Program-made: the position numbers and the translations under genes | Part shown: piece by piece, positions 1 through 9,895 of the stretch | Layout of the letters: every line of letters starts with the position of its first letter | Position numbering within the stretch: position 1 is the stretch's first letter | From: Marinobacterium sp. LSUCC0821 | GTDB lineage: Bacteria > Pseudomonadota > Gammaproteobacteria > Pseudomonadales > Balneatricaceae | Direction: 5' to 3' | Assembly (NCBI RefSeq): GCF_012848475.1 | Contig: NZ_CP051666.1 | Span: forward strand, 1,015,501 to 1,079,500 | DNA length: 64,000 nt | Notes under the pieces: generated by a model | Database searches by the model: none | What the model was told of the DNA's origin: nothing | Seen by the model: the letters and a program-made list of their open reading frames with translations, nothing else

Positions 1-223
1 CTTGTGCAAGATGGAGTTTAAAATCGGGAAAACCCGCTGTATTAAAGCGCTTACAGAAACGGTTAACTGTAGGCTCACTCACCTGTGCAGCGCGCGCCAA
101 AACAGCAATAGAGGAGCGCGTAGCAGCCTGCGGATCAGCAAGAATCACCTCTGCCACCTTACGTTCAGACCGATTCAATGAGTCAAGTTCGTTACTGATC
201 TCTTGAACAATATTGGTCGCCAT
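1..223 (-). CDS. hexR: HexR-like RpiR-family transcriptional regulator, 5' part only
   Basis: The gene runs off the left edge of the window; 74 N-terminal codons are visible. They encode an RpiR-type helix-turn-helix domain, including [13 protein letters not shown], a segment [19 protein letters not shown] and [11 protein letters not shown]. HexR represses or activates Entner-Doudoroff and lower glycolysis genes in gammaproteobacteria and responds to KDPG; that is family knowledge. It is divergent from gap, which is a known HexR target, so control of gap and pykA is likely. The ATG at 223 is chosen over the in-frame ATG at 232 because AGGAG lies 9 nt before it, while it directly abuts the upstream ATG. 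The sugar-binding SIS domain is outside the window, so another RpiR member cannot be excluded. Confidence 0.8.
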   Translation of the reverse strand, partial: MATNIVQEISNELDSLNRSERKVAEVILADPQAATRSSIAVLARAAQVSEPTVNRFCKRFNTAGFPDFKLHLAQ

Positions 224-625
224 CGCGTTCATCTCCTAACACTTAAAACTCAATACTAATCTGGTACTCAGTTCGCATAAATTATTAAATCTGCGCCACT
301 GACTCTTGAATCAATCCTGATACCCAACTCAATTGGTAAGAAGATTCAACAAAGAAGTTACTAAATTACCGAGAGAGATTAACAAAACTGAAAAGAAATT
401 ACTTCATTTTTGTATCAATTACATAAAAATGAGTATCTGCCTAGTGAACCAAAATGAGAGCAAATAACCCTTACAACCCATTAAATATTGAAATATACAT
501 AGAGATAGATGGTATAAAGAGTTTGGCAGCAGCTATTGTACTAAAGTTAAAAAAGGGTAAAAATGTACGTAATTTTACAACATTTATAAATTAACTAACT
601 TACCTAGAGCTAACTTGCCTAAAAA
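224..625. other. hexR-gap divergent intergenic region
   Basis: AT-rich region holding the divergent promoters of hexR and gap. It contains scattered TGTA/TTAC half-sites, for example TGTATCAATTACA at 411-423 and TGTACGTAATTTTACA at 564-579. These resemble the TGTAAT/ATTACA arms of published HexR operators, but none matches exactly. No ORF with a ribosome binding site and no RNA gene was recognised here. Confidence 0.5.
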
Positions 626-1687
<1,062 letters not shown>

Positions 1688-1697
1688 ATCAAAACTG

Positions 1698-1727
1698 AAT
1701 AAGCCAGGCCTCTATGCCTGGCTTATT
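1698..1727 (+). terminator. stem-loop after gap
   Basis: A perfect 12-bp inverted repeat, AATAAGCCAGGC and GCCTGGCTTATT, with a 6-nt loop begins 11 nt after the gap stop codon. There is no long T-run, so it may only attenuate transcription into pykA or protect the gap mRNA end. Confidence 0.6.
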
Positions 1728-1757
1728 CGTGATATAACATACTCTTAACACAAGAGT

Positions 1758-1792
1758 GTTTTGATTAGTCGGACTTAATGATTAATCAAAAC
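1758..1792. promoter_or_regulatory. inverted repeat upstream of pykA
   Basis: A perfect 10-bp inverted repeat, GTTTTGATTA at 1758-1767 and TAATCAAAAC at 1783-1792, lies about 47 nt before the pykA start. It could be an operator or a leader hairpin. No protein is assigned. Confidence 0.4.
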
Positions 1793-1838
1793 ATTTTTGC
1801 TGATGCACTAACTGTGTCAGCCCATTTAAGGATTGATA

Positions 1839-3287
1839 ATGGAACGCAGAACGAAGATTGTAGCGACCCTTGGCCCAGCAACTGACAGTCCAGAGGTGCT
1901 AGAGCGCCTAATCCAAGCAGGCGTCAATGTGGTGCGCCTCAACTTCTCGCACGGCAGCCCTGAAGACCACAAAAATCGCGCTGCGATGGTACGTGAAGCA
2001 GCTGCAAAAGCGGGTCGATTCGTCGCTATCTTGGGTGATTTGCAAGGCCCAAAAATTCGTATTGCACGATTCACCAATACAAAAATCCAGCTTGCCGTCG
2101 GAGATAAGTTCGCCCTTGATGCCTCAATGGATAAGACCGCAGGTACACAAGAGGCGGTTGGCATCGATTATGAAGCCCTCGTCGATGACTGCGATGTGGG
2201 TGATCTTCTGCTACTTGATGATGGCCGCGTGCAACTTCGCGTTACAGAGAAAAAACCACAGCGCCTAGAGTGTGAAGTGGTGATTGGTGGCCCTCTTTCA
2301 AACAACAAAGGGATCAACCGTCAAGGCGGCGGTCTCTCTGCGGGTGCACTGACAGATAAAGACCGTGCAGACATTAAAACAGCAGCTGAAATTGACGTGG
2401 ATTACCTAGCCGTATCCTTCCCAAGGTCGGGCGATGATATGCGCCAAGCTCGCACCCTGATGAAAGCGGCAGGCGGCAATGCAGGACTGGTCGCTAAAAT
2501 TGAACGCGCAGAGACTGTTAGCTGTGTTGAGAACATCGACGAGATCATTCGCGCATCTGACAGCGTCATGGTGGCACGTGGCGACCTGGGTGTAGAGATT
2601 GGTGATGCAGAACTCATCGGCATCCAAAAACTGATCATCGCACGTGCTCGCACACTCAATAAAACAGTTATCACAGCCACCCAGATGATGGAGTCGATGA
2701 TCAGCAGCCCAATGCCAACACGTGCAGAGGTATTCGACGTTGCGAACGCCGTACTGGATGGTACCGACGCTGTCATGCTTTCAGCAGAGACAGCGGCAGG
2801 TGACTACCCTATCGAAACGGTAGAGGCAATGGCACGCGTTATCATCGGTGCAGAGAAGAACCGCTCTTCTCAGGTCTCTAAACACCGCATGGATGAAGAG
2901 TTCACCAACGTTGATGAGTCCATCGCACTGGCTGCAATGTACACTGCAAACCACCTGAAAGGTGTTAAAGCGATCATCTCCATGACAGAGACCGGTGCTA
3001 CCCCGCTACTGATGTCGCGCATCCGTTCAGGCCTGCCGATATATGCGTTTTCACAACACCCAAAAACCCAGACACGCGTTGCACTCTACCGCGGTGTTAA
3101 AACCGTCCCATTCGACAGTGCTGACATCCCTAACCAGGAGGTCAACCAGCGCGCTGTAGACGAGCTACTGCGTCGTGGCGTTGTGTCAGAAGGCGATATC
3201 GTACTCATCACTAAAGGTGACTACGTCAACGCACAGGGCGGCACCAACACCATGAAGATCGTCCGCGTCGGCACCGCGATTCAGTAA
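1839..3287 (+). CDS. pykA: pyruvate kinase, PykA type
   Basis: Converts phosphoenolpyruvate and ADP to pyruvate and ATP in the cytoplasm. The 482 residues match the E. coli PykA (AMP-activated) form closely. GDLQGPKIR is at residues 66-74, the catalytic Lys220 is in AKIERAE, the magnesium and substrate loop [12 protein letters not shown] is at 244-255, and TATQMMESM is near 279-287. The start is the ATG at 1839; an in-frame TTG six nt upstream is ignored because AAGGA at about 1827-1831 has proper spacing only to the ATG. It lies downstream of gap on the same strand, separated by a stem-loop and an inverted repeat, so it may have its own promoter. Confidence 0.96.
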   Translation: MERRTKIVATLGPATDSPEVLERLIQAGVNVVRLNFSHGSPEDHKNRAAMVREAAAKAGRFVAILGDLQGPKIRIARFTNTKIQLAVGDKFALDASMDKTAGTQEAVGIDYEALVDDCDVGDLLLLDDGRVQLRVTEKKPQRLECEVVIGGPLSNNKGINRQGGGLSAGALTDKDRADIKTAAEIDVDYLAVSFPRSGDDMRQARTLMKAAGGNAGLVAKIERAETVSCVENIDEIIRASDSVMVARGDLGVEIGDAELIGIQKLIIARARTLNKTVITATQMMESMISSPMPTRAEVFDVANAVLDGTDAVMLSAETAAGDYPIETVEAMARVIIGAEKNRSSQVSKHRMDEEFTNVDESIALAAMYTANHLKGVKAIISMTETGATPLLMSRIRSGLPIYAFSQHPKTQTRVALYRGVKTVPFDSADIPNQEVNQRAVDELLRRGVVSEGDIVLITKGDYVNAQGGTNTMKIVRVGTAIQ

Positions 3288-3307
3288 ATTCTACTGTCAA
3301 CCTCTGT

Positions 3308-3752
3308 GGGTCTGACCTCCGGTCTGACCCAACCCTATAAGCATCTTCCAGAGATCTGAGCGTAACTCGACAGTGGGGTCAGTCCAGAGGACAGACCCCA
3401 ACACCCAAACCAACTACGCAGCTCCGGGTCTGACCTATGGTCTGACCCAACTCTAGCAGCATCTTCCAGAGACTCAGCGTAATTCGACAGCGGGGTCAGT
3501 CCAGAGGACAGACCCCGGCGCCCTATCCAACCACAAAGCGCCGGGTCTGACCTATGGTCTGACCAAACCCTATCAGCATCTTCCAGAGACCTTAGCGTAA
3601 TTCGACAGTGGGGTCAGTCCATAGGACAGACCCCAACACCCTATCCAACCACAAAGCGCCCGGTCTGACCTATGGTCTGACCCAACTCTCGCAACATCTT
3701 CCAGAATCCTGGGCGTAACTTAACAGCGGGGTCAGTCCAAAGGAGAGACCAC
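3308..3752. repeat. four-unit palindromic repeat array, period about 118 bp
   Basis: Four units begin at 3308, 3426, 3543 and 3661, giving steps of 118, 117 and 118 bp. Each unit has one hairpin core of GGTCTGACC-type halves, a spacer with CCAAC and TCTTCCAGA, and a second core of the form GGGGTCAGTCC...GGACAGACCCC. The array fills the gap between the convergent pykA and gtrA-like genes, as BIME/REP clusters usually do. No ORF is credible in it. The spacers match the scaffold of the repeats at 37457 and 43012. Confidence 0.9.
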
Positions 3753-3769
3753 GGTGTACTGAACCAACC

Positions 3770-4171
3770 CTATCTAAACACCCAAAGCCTTGCCAAAACG
3801 AAGGTCAGCAACGGCACAACAAAAATCATCGGCACAACTGCAAATAGGTAATCAACCTGCAACACTCCAGTGACGACCCAAACAGCAAATGAGTTTAGAA
3901 GCAATCCCGATAAAGCCACTACCAAAAACCTAAATTGATAGTTAAAGGCCTTGTGTATTTTTTCGCCTTGCGTTTGTATGCGAAATGTCCAGAAAAAATG
4001 GCCGGAGTAAGAGAAAAAGAAAGCAATAAGAAAGGCTATCAAATTGGCTAACATTGGCTCCATATACCAACCCAAAATGCCATAGACAAGCGCATGCACA
4101 CCTGTAGCTATCAAACCCACTGATGCGAACTTCGAGAGCTGAACTAAAAGAGAAAGCAGCTTAGTGGACAC
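3770..4171 (-). CDS. GtrA-family membrane protein, putative lipid-linked sugar flippase
   Basis: A 133-residue, very hydrophobic protein with about four membrane segments, typical of the GtrA/DPMS family (for example GVHALVYGILGWY, IAFLIAFFFSYSGHFFWTF, PLLTFVLARLWVF). Family members help flip undecaprenyl-phosphate sugars across the inner membrane. It is the third gene of an operon with a GtrB-like glycosyltransferase (4 nt upstream) and a GT39-like transferase, a classical trio for adding a sugar to a periplasmic acceptor. The acceptor, perhaps lipid A, O-antigen or protein, cannot be told from sequence. Confidence 0.85.
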   Translation of the reverse strand: MSTKLLSLLVQLSKFASVGLIATGVHALVYGILGWYMEPMLANLIAFLIAFFFSYSGHFFWTFRIQTQGEKIHKAFNYQFRFLVVALSGLLLNSFAVWVVTGVLQVDYLFAVVPMIFVVPLLTFVLARLWVFR

Positions 4172-4174
4172 AGC

Positions 4175-5149
4175 CTACTTTTCAGCCTCTTCGTCAAAAC
4201 CCACTTTTTCACGAATCAGATAAATCGGACGACGCTTGGTTTCAATAAAGATTCGTCCTATATACTCTCCAACAACACCCAGCCCCATAAGAATGGCGCC
4301 ATTGAAGAAGAGCATAATAGCGACTAGCGAGGGGTAACCTGCCACACTATTACCATACAGGAGCGTATCCACCACAACGTAGAGAAGATATAACGCAGAG
4401 AAGACCGACAATCCAAAACCAAGATAGGTCCAAATACGCAATGGCGTAGTGCTAAACGAGAAGATACCATCCAGAGCAAAGTTCCAAAGTTTCCAACTAC
4501 CCCACTTACCCTCGCCAGCGAAACGCTCTTCACGCTTAAAATAGAGCTGTGTCGTTTTAAAGCCTAACCAAGCAAATAAACCCTTCATGAATCGCGTTCG
4601 CTCAGGAAGCTGCTTAAGCGCTTCAACTACTCGCCTATCCATCAAACGGAAATCACCCGCATTATCTGGCAGATCTACTTCACTGACGCGACTAAAAAGC
4701 TTATAAAAACCATTCGCTGTAAAGCGTTTCATAAAACTATCTGTCGAGCGATCCGAGCGAATCGCCAATACAACATCGAAACCTTCTTGCCACTTGGCGA
4801 TCATATCTGGGATCAACTCTGGAGGATCTTGCAGATCGACATCCATCGGAATCACAACATCACCGCTGCATAACTCTAACCCAGCCGTTAAGGCCGGCTC
4901 TTTACCAAAGTTACGCGATAGATCTACTACCTTGATGTTTGGGTAATCAGTCCTCAACTCACAAAGCTGCGTGTAGGTGGTATCACGACTTCCATCATTC
5001 ACACAGACAATCTCGTAATCTAAGCCAGTCGATTTCAGAATCGGTGTAATACGCTCAAAAAAAGGAGTAAGACTCTCCGACTCATTAAAGACAGGAACAA
5101 CAATCGAGAGAAGAGGAGAAGATGGAGTAGCGCTCACAGGCAAGGTCAC
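4175..5149 (-). CDS. GT2-family glycosyltransferase, GtrB/DPM1-like
   Basis: Likely transfers a sugar from a nucleotide sugar to polyprenyl phosphate on the cytoplasmic face. It has 324 residues. The N-terminal GT-A domain starts with LSIVVPVFNESESL and contains VCVNDGSRD, the metal-binding MDVDLQDPP and GDFRLMDRRV. Two membrane helices follow, near residues 235-265 and 275-300 (YLGFGLSVFSALYLLYVV; MLFFNGAILMGLGVVGEYIGR). Its start overlaps the stop of the upstream transferase gene by 4 nt (ATGA), so the two are translationally coupled. The sugar transferred is unknown. Confidence 0.9.
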   Translation of the reverse strand: MTLPVSATPSSPLLSIVVPVFNESESLTPFFERITPILKSTGLDYEIVCVNDGSRDTTYTQLCELRTDYPNIKVVDLSRNFGKEPALTAGLELCSGDVVIPMDVDLQDPPELIPDMIAKWQEGFDVVLAIRSDRSTDSFMKRFTANGFYKLFSRVSEVDLPDNAGDFRLMDRRVVEALKQLPERTRFMKGLFAWLGFKTTQLYFKREERFAGEGKWGSWKLWNFALDGIFSFSTTPLRIWTYLGFGLSVFSALYLLYVVVDTLLYGNSVAGYPSLVAIMLFFNGAILMGLGVVGEYIGRIFIETKRRPIYLIREKVGFDEEAEK

Positions 5150-6612
5150 TTATTTATGGATGGTGGTATAGCAATGTATTCAATTTGAATCGGTTTGTCA
5201 GCTTTTGATGGGTGCCAAATGAATGCGCGGCGCTTTGCATCTGAAAGTTTGAATCCTTTAGACTCAATAAAATCACTCATAGAAGCAGATAATGCCTGCC
5301 CTGCCAGCCAAGCAACCAGCACACCATCTTCCGAAATATCATTATCAGAAACCCATGGCGATTTAACTAAATCGGCATCAATACGCACGCGTAACTTCTT
5401 GCCACCACTAGAGGTAATCAAACCACCCAACCAATCAGTAGCTGCAACGATTTTAATTTGCGATCCTGTCTCAGATTGATAAGCAGATCTAAGCTCACGA
5501 GCGATTTCTGCTTGGGGCCACAGAGTACGCATAGGCTTATCACTCATATCCGCGCGGTAGATATGCTGAACAGCATAAAGCACACCAACTAAAGGTAGTA
5601 ACAGCAGAGCACCCAAAATGATTCGTCGTGCTCGAGCATCCGTAATCCGACCACCCAAGAAGTAGAGCACCACCAAGCCACAGAAATTAAACATAGGCGT
5701 GCCCCACATAGGCTTAAGCCCCATGCCCGCAATAACTGGCAGTAGAGCAACCATCACAACAGGGGCAACAACAACCAACCATAGGAAGGTGGTTTTATCA
5801 GCAAGACGAGCCGCCTTAGCCACTAATGCACTGCGCCCCACTAAGCCACCAACTATAAGTAAAATTACAAAAAATAGATGGTCAGCCAGCTGTGCAGCTA
5901 TGAACGAGACACTGTCCGCAATACCACCACTACTCGCACGATCTTGTGCGTAGTGAATAGGAAGAAAATCGGAATCGATTAAGTACGACACCTGTGGCCA
6001 GGCAATGACCAAAAAGAGAATACCCGTTAACCAAGGGCCTATACCTTTAAATGAGCTACGCCCAGCTGGAGTCACTAGCAACCAGATGAATACCCATAAA
6101 AGCAGGATTCCTGCAGAGTACTTCGACCAAACCATCGCACCCGCAATTACGCCCAACGCAAACCAATAGAAAAGCTTCTGAGTAGATACCGCCCGCCAAA
6201 CAACTAGAGTCGCCATAGCCCATAACGGCATCTGCAACACATTGTGGTTAAATTCCGGCGTTGGCCAGTGGTAGTAGAAGATAGAGCTCGTAAGCAGCGT
6301 AGCGACTAGTGCTTTCTGCTTGCCGATAAACTCTCTGCTTAAGAGATAGATAGCAATATAGGCAACAACTATTGAGAGCTGAGAGAGTAGATAGACAGCC
6401 TCAACCTTACCAGTGATACCTATGAATAGATCGAGCAACAAGCCAGGTAGGTTTGGATGTTTGTAGTTTGCGATGACACCTTCACCACTGAGAGTCATTA
6501 GTTCAGCGACATCGAGCGGGAGCGCGGTGTGGAAGGCAGGTGCTATTAGGCCCCAAACAAGGATTTGGAGTGTAATTAGAAGCCAAAGTGAATAGCGTTC
6601 GATGAAGTTCAT
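5146..6612 (-). CDS. GT39/ArnT-like polytopic glycosyltransferase
   Basis: An integral membrane transferase of about 488 residues, presumed to move a sugar from a polyprenyl-phosphate donor to a periplasmic acceptor. The N-terminal half has many membrane segments and an early acidic residue after the first helix (LPLDVAELMTLSGEG), as in the PMT/ArnT family; a soluble C-terminal part begins after about residue 355. I chose the ATG at 6612. A longer frame starts at 6642, but those ten codons lie inside a palindromic repeat. No good ribosome binding site precedes 6612, so the start is uncertain. First gene of the operon with the GtrB- and GtrA-like genes. Confidence 0.8.
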   Translation of the reverse strand: MNFIERYSLWLLITLQILVWGLIAPAFHTALPLDVAELMTLSGEGVIANYKHPNLPGLLLDLFIGITGKVEAVYLLSQLSIVVAYIAIYLLSREFIGKQKALVATLLTSSIFYYHWPTPEFNHNVLQMPLWAMATLVVWRAVSTQKLFYWFALGVIAGAMVWSKYSAGILLLWVFIWLLVTPAGRSSFKGIGPWLTGILFLVIAWPQVSYLIDSDFLPIHYAQDRASSGGIADSVSFIAAQLADHLFFVILLIVGGLVGRSALVAKAARLADKTTFLWLVVVAPVVMVALLPVIAGMGLKPMWGTPMFNFCGLVVLYFLGGRITDARARRIILGALLLLPLVGVLYAVQHIYRADMSDKPMRTLWPQAEIARELRSAYQSETGSQIKIVAATDWLGGLITSSGGKKLRVRIDADLVKSPWVSDNDISEDGVLVAWLAGQALSASMSDFIESKGFKLSDAKRRAFIWHPSKADKPIQIEYIAIPPSINK

Positions 6613-6618
6613 AACAAA

Positions 6619-6664
6619 GGGGTCAGAGTAGACTTGCAACAAGTTGTAAGACTACTCTGACCCC
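6619..6664. repeat. GGGGTCAGAGT palindrome A
   Basis: Inverted repeat with outer arms GGGGTCAGAGTAG and CTACTCTGACCCC (separated by ACTTGCAAC/GTTGTAAGA), six nt upstream of the GT39-like start codon. It belongs to a family of six in this window (see 8032, 9787, 20982, 39312 and 43285). Confidence 0.85.
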
Positions 6665-6687
6665 GACGTCGTAACAATGTTTGGACA

Positions 6688-6715
6688 TAAAAAAAGAGGG
6701 GCTAAAAGCCCCTCT
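6688..6715 (-). terminator. rho-independent terminator of the porin gene
   Basis: Stem AGAGGGGCT/AGCCCCTCT at 6695-6715, followed on the minus strand by a run of seven or eight T. It lies about 40 nt past the porin stop codon. Confidence 0.9.
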
Positions 6716-6753
6716 ACTATCTAACAAGCTGCTGAGTCTAGCTCAGCGCTAAA

Positions 6754-7701
6754 TTAGAATGCGTAAGATAGACGAACGCCGAAGATATCTTTAGAAGCTG
6801 TAGTGTTGTACTCAGCAGAACCAGCACCAACGATTACGTCAGCGCCAGCGATACCAGCAACATCTTCTAGAGTGTAAGAACCGAAGATACGATCTTCTTC
6901 GTTAGCACCGTTTTCGTTCTTCTGCATAGCAACACCAAAGCCCATGTAAGAAGCATTGATGTTAGAAGACTTAGCAGTACCTTTCTTACCGTAAGAAACG
7001 TTAAGAGCAACACCGTTTAGGTCCATGCCAGCAGTAGCAGATACACCAGTAGTACCAGCAGCTGAATCATCTTCAATAGCAGCTTTAACAGATACACCTG
7101 AAACTGCAGTAGAAAGACCTAGAACAACTGAAGTGTCAGCATCAGTGATGCGCGAAGCAACAGAAACACCTAGGTTATCAATAGAAGTAAGGTTAACCTG
7201 AACGTTACCAGAGTTACGACCGAAAATCGCAGAGTTCTCGTAACCACCAGCCAATGCAGCAGCAGCAGCAGTTGAAGTTGCTAGGCCGTTAGAAGTGTTA
7301 GCTGCTTCGAAAGTATCAGCACCTGAAGAGAATGCTTTGAAAGTTTCGAATTCACCAAGCTGTACGTTTGCATCTGCATTACCAATAGTTAGCGTAACGT
7401 CATCGAATGCAATTGCTTCGGTAGAAGTAAAAGTGCTTTCGATAAGAGTAGAACCACCAGCTGTAGTAGCAGCCTGGGCGTTTGTTGAACCCATATTTAG
7501 GTTTACAGTAGCACCGTAAGATGCGAACGCACCGTTAGCGCCTTCTGAACGGCCAGAAACAGCTAGCTGTACACGACCAGCAGTAGCAGTAGCGCCGTCA
7601 GTATCAGTTACCTGGTAACGAGCAGAACCGCCGATAGTTAGGTCAGCCATTGCTGGTGCAGAGATCGCAGTAGCGATCGCGATTGCAAGAATCTTTTTCA
7701 T
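6754..7701 (-). CDS. outer-membrane porin
   Basis: A 315-residue secreted beta-barrel protein. It has a clear signal peptide, MKKILAIAIATAISAPAMA followed by DLTIGG, alternating beta-strand composition, many Gly/Ala/Thr/Ser residues and a C-terminal aromatic residue (GVRLSYAF) as recognised by the BAM machinery. The closest type is the Gram-negative general porin (Porin_4/OmpC-like) family; the solute is not evident. GGAGA lies 8 nt before the start. It is monocistronic with a strong terminator and an AT-rich upstream region, suggesting high expression. Confidence 0.85.
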   Translation of the reverse strand: MKKILAIAIATAISAPAMADLTIGGSARYQVTDTDGATATAGRVQLAVSGRSEGANGAFASYGATVNLNMGSTNAQAATTAGGSTLIESTFTSTEAIAFDDVTLTIGNADANVQLGEFETFKAFSSGADTFEAANTSNGLATSTAAAAALAGGYENSAIFGRNSGNVQVNLTSIDNLGVSVASRITDADTSVVLGLSTAVSGVSVKAAIEDDSAAGTTGVSATAGMDLNGVALNVSYGKKGTAKSSNINASYMGFGVAMQKNENGANEEDRIFGSYTLEDVAGIAGADVIVGAGSAEYNTTASKDIFGVRLSYAF

Positions 7702-8187
7702 TTGGAAATCTCCAGAATTTTTAATTTAAGCCTCAAATATCCGGCCAAATCTTCGTCAATGTACGGATACACCAAACCCGTTTGGCTTTGGACAGAATGC
7801 ACTTTAGCGCCCGATATTACTGAGGTCAACTTAGGTTTTACAAAAAGTTCCCACAATTCCAACTTTTTCTTGTTAATTTTCTGTTAAGAAAACGCATAAA
7901 CTATAAAAATCATTTAAAAACATACACTTATATTAATTGTTCAGCTTTAGTTAATTTTGATATTTTTTTGTTATATAGAACCTATTATTTTGGAATATAA
8001 TCTATTTTCAAAGAATTAGCAGAATTTACCTGGGGTCAGAGTCATTCATGCGAATGACTCTGACCCCGACATAAAACCACTCCCAAATCCAACACCGATG
8101 TAGTAAACTTACAGAAATTATTAAAAATCGATCTATTAATCGATATATGTAAGTTAAATTACGTAAAAAGAGACGTTCGAGGACGAT
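7702..8187. other. porin-pgi divergent intergenic region
   Basis: Contains the porin promoter on the minus side, a GGGGTCAGAGT palindrome at 8032-8067 and the pgi leader. Before pgi there are two ATCGAT palindromes (8127-8132 and 8139-8144). A GTAAGTTAAATTAC element at 8149-8162 overlaps ATTACGTAAAAA, the motif repeated four times before gap. These are candidate HexR sites. A short open frame at 7702-7887 has no coding features and is not annotated. Confidence 0.5.
8032..8067. repeat. GGGGTCAGAGT palindrome B
   Basis: Near-perfect 36-bp palindrome: GGGGTCAGAGTCATTC, a four-base ATGC loop, then the complementary arm. The inner stem (TCATTC/GAATGA) differs from palindromes A, C, D and F yet still pairs, so the structure and not the sequence is kept. 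Confidence 0.9.
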
Positions 8188-9777
8188 ATGAACCTACTTA
8201 GCTCTTCAGTAACATGGAAAAAGTTACAACAATTAGCAAACGAGACTACTAACGATCGTATTGCTGACTATTTCTCAGCCGATAAGAAGCGCTTCGATAA
8301 GATGAGCATTCGCTTAGGTGAGCTTTTCCTCGACTACTCTAAAAACAAGATTAACGACGATGTATTAAAAGCACTGATCGATCTTGTTGAGCACTCCTCT
8401 CTTCGCCAGCGCCGCGCTCAGATGTTTAGCGGCGACATTGTAAACGTTACAGAGAAACGACCTGTCCTACATACCGCCTTGCGTAACCGCGGCGAAGAAC
8501 CTGTCATCGTTGATGGCAAGGATGTAATGCCAGAGATTCGTGCGAGCCTAACTAAGCTGAAAGAGTTTAGTGAGAAAGTACGCAGCGGTGAGTGGAAAGG
8601 CTTTAAAGGCAACCGTATTACTGACGTCGTAAACATAGGTATAGGTGGTTCTGACCTTGGCCCTAATATGGTGGTACGCGCCCTACTTCAAAATAAACAC
8701 CCTGACTTGAAGTTCCACTTCATCTCAAACGTAGATGGCCAACATATAAAGAAAGCTTTAAAAGGCCTGGATGCTAAATCGACACTATTTGTTGTCTCTA
8801 CTAAGACCTTCTCTACCCAAGAGACTCTACTGAACGCTAAAACCGCACGCCGCTGGTTCCGTGAACAGACCGGTGGTCATGAGGACATCAGCCAACACTT
8901 TGTAGCGGTTTCAACAAACCAAGCCGCTGCGATGGAGTTTGGTATTGCCCAAGAGAACATCTTTGAATTCTGGGCATGGGTTGGTGGTCGCTACTCGCTT
9001 TGGTCATCTATCGGATTACCCATCGCACTATCAATCGGATATGACGCTTTTATAGAGATGCTGGAAGGCGCCTACGAGATGGACCGCCACTTTGTAGAAG
9101 CCCCGATGGATAAGAACATGCCTGTGCTTATGGCATTGATTGGCATTTGGCATATCAACTTCCTAGGTGCAGAGACTCAGGCGATTATCCCTTACGACCA
9201 AGCGCTGCATCAGCTACCTGCTTTCCTACAGCAGTTGGATATGGAGTCAAACGGCAAGTCAGTTGATATCAATGGAGACCCAGTTGATTACGCAACGGGG
9301 CCTATCGTTTGGGGGCAGACTGGCTCTAATGGCCAACACGCCTTCTTCCAGCTTCTGCATCAGGGTACACGCTACGTCCCAATCGACTTTATCGCATCCC
9401 TTGAAGCTGATGAGCAGACGGAAGAGCACCACTTCGCACTACTCACTAACATGCTTGCTCAAGCAAACGCATTTATGAATGGTGATGATTCGGATGGCTT
9501 GCTTGAGTACCAAACCTGTCCAGGTAACCGCCCGAGTAACGTGATTTTGATGGATAAAATTAGCCCACGCAGCCTAGGTGCACTTATTGCCCTCTACGAA
9601 CACAAAGTCTTTGTACAAGGGGCAATCTGGAACATCAACTCTTTTGACCAGTGGGGTGTACAGCTTGGTAAGCGCCTAGCGAATGAGATTAGTCATAACA
9701 TTGGTGAGTCGACTAAGGATTATGACCAGTCTACACAAGGTCTGATGGCGCTTGTTCGCAAACACATGAAATCATAA
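8188..9777 (+). CDS. pgi: glucose-6-phosphate isomerase
   Basis: Interconverts glucose-6-phosphate and fructose-6-phosphate in the cytoplasm. The 529 residues fit the long bacterial PGI form. Motifs seen are VNIGIGGSDLGP, the PGI signature in VGGRYSLWSSIGLP, EEHHFALLTNM and, near the C-terminus, GVQLGKRLANE. GAGGA lies 5 nt before the start. It is monocistronic: a palindromic repeat follows 9 nt after the stop. The shared 12-bp motif with gap suggests common control, probably by HexR. It links the sugar island downstream (glucose and fructose release) with gap and pykA. Confidence 0.97.
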   Translation: MNLLSSSVTWKKLQQLANETTNDRIADYFSADKKRFDKMSIRLGELFLDYSKNKINDDVLKALIDLVEHSSLRQRRAQMFSGDIVNVTEKRPVLHTALRNRGEEPVIVDGKDVMPEIRASLTKLKEFSEKVRSGEWKGFKGNRITDVVNIGIGGSDLGPNMVVRALLQNKHPDLKFHFISNVDGQHIKKALKGLDAKSTLFVVSTKTFSTQETLLNAKTARRWFREQTGGHEDISQHFVAVSTNQAAAMEFGIAQENIFEFWAWVGGRYSLWSSIGLPIALSIGYDAFIEMLEGAYEMDRHFVEAPMDKNMPVLMALIGIWHINFLGAETQAIIPYDQALHQLPAFLQQLDMESNGKSVDINGDPVDYATGPIVWGQTGSNGQHAFFQLLHQGTRYVPIDFIASLEADEQTEEHHFALLTNMLAQANAFMNGDDSDGLLEYQTCPGNRPSNVILMDKISPRSLGALIALYEHKVFVQGAIWNINSFDQWGVQLGKRLANEISHNIGESTKDYDQSTQGLMALVRKHMKS

Positions 9778-9786
9778 TCCAACATC

Positions 9787-9822
9787 GGGGTCAGAGTAGT
9801 CTTATTAGACTACTCTGACCCC
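9787..9822. repeat. GGGGTCAGAGT palindrome C
   Basis: Perfect palindrome: GGGGTCAGAGTAGTCT, TTAT loop, AGACTACTCTGACCCC. It begins 9 nt after the pgi stop codon and may act as a transcription end or mRNA 3' stabiliser, although no T-run follows. Confidence 0.92.
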
Positions 9823-9895
9823 GTCATCAACTGGTTTGATTCACATCTTTCAGGTAAGGTCACTGTTCATCAATAATCCATGAATTTCATTACAG

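Noticed and set aside
3308-3752. CRISPR-like array
   Set aside because: The 118-bp period with internal palindromes and no unique spacers of regular size rules out CRISPR; no cas gene is present. It is a BIME-like array.
7702-7887. 61-codon frame upstream of the porin gene
   Set aside because: It starts next to the porin start on the opposite strand, covers the porin promoter and ribosome binding site, and has no coding features.
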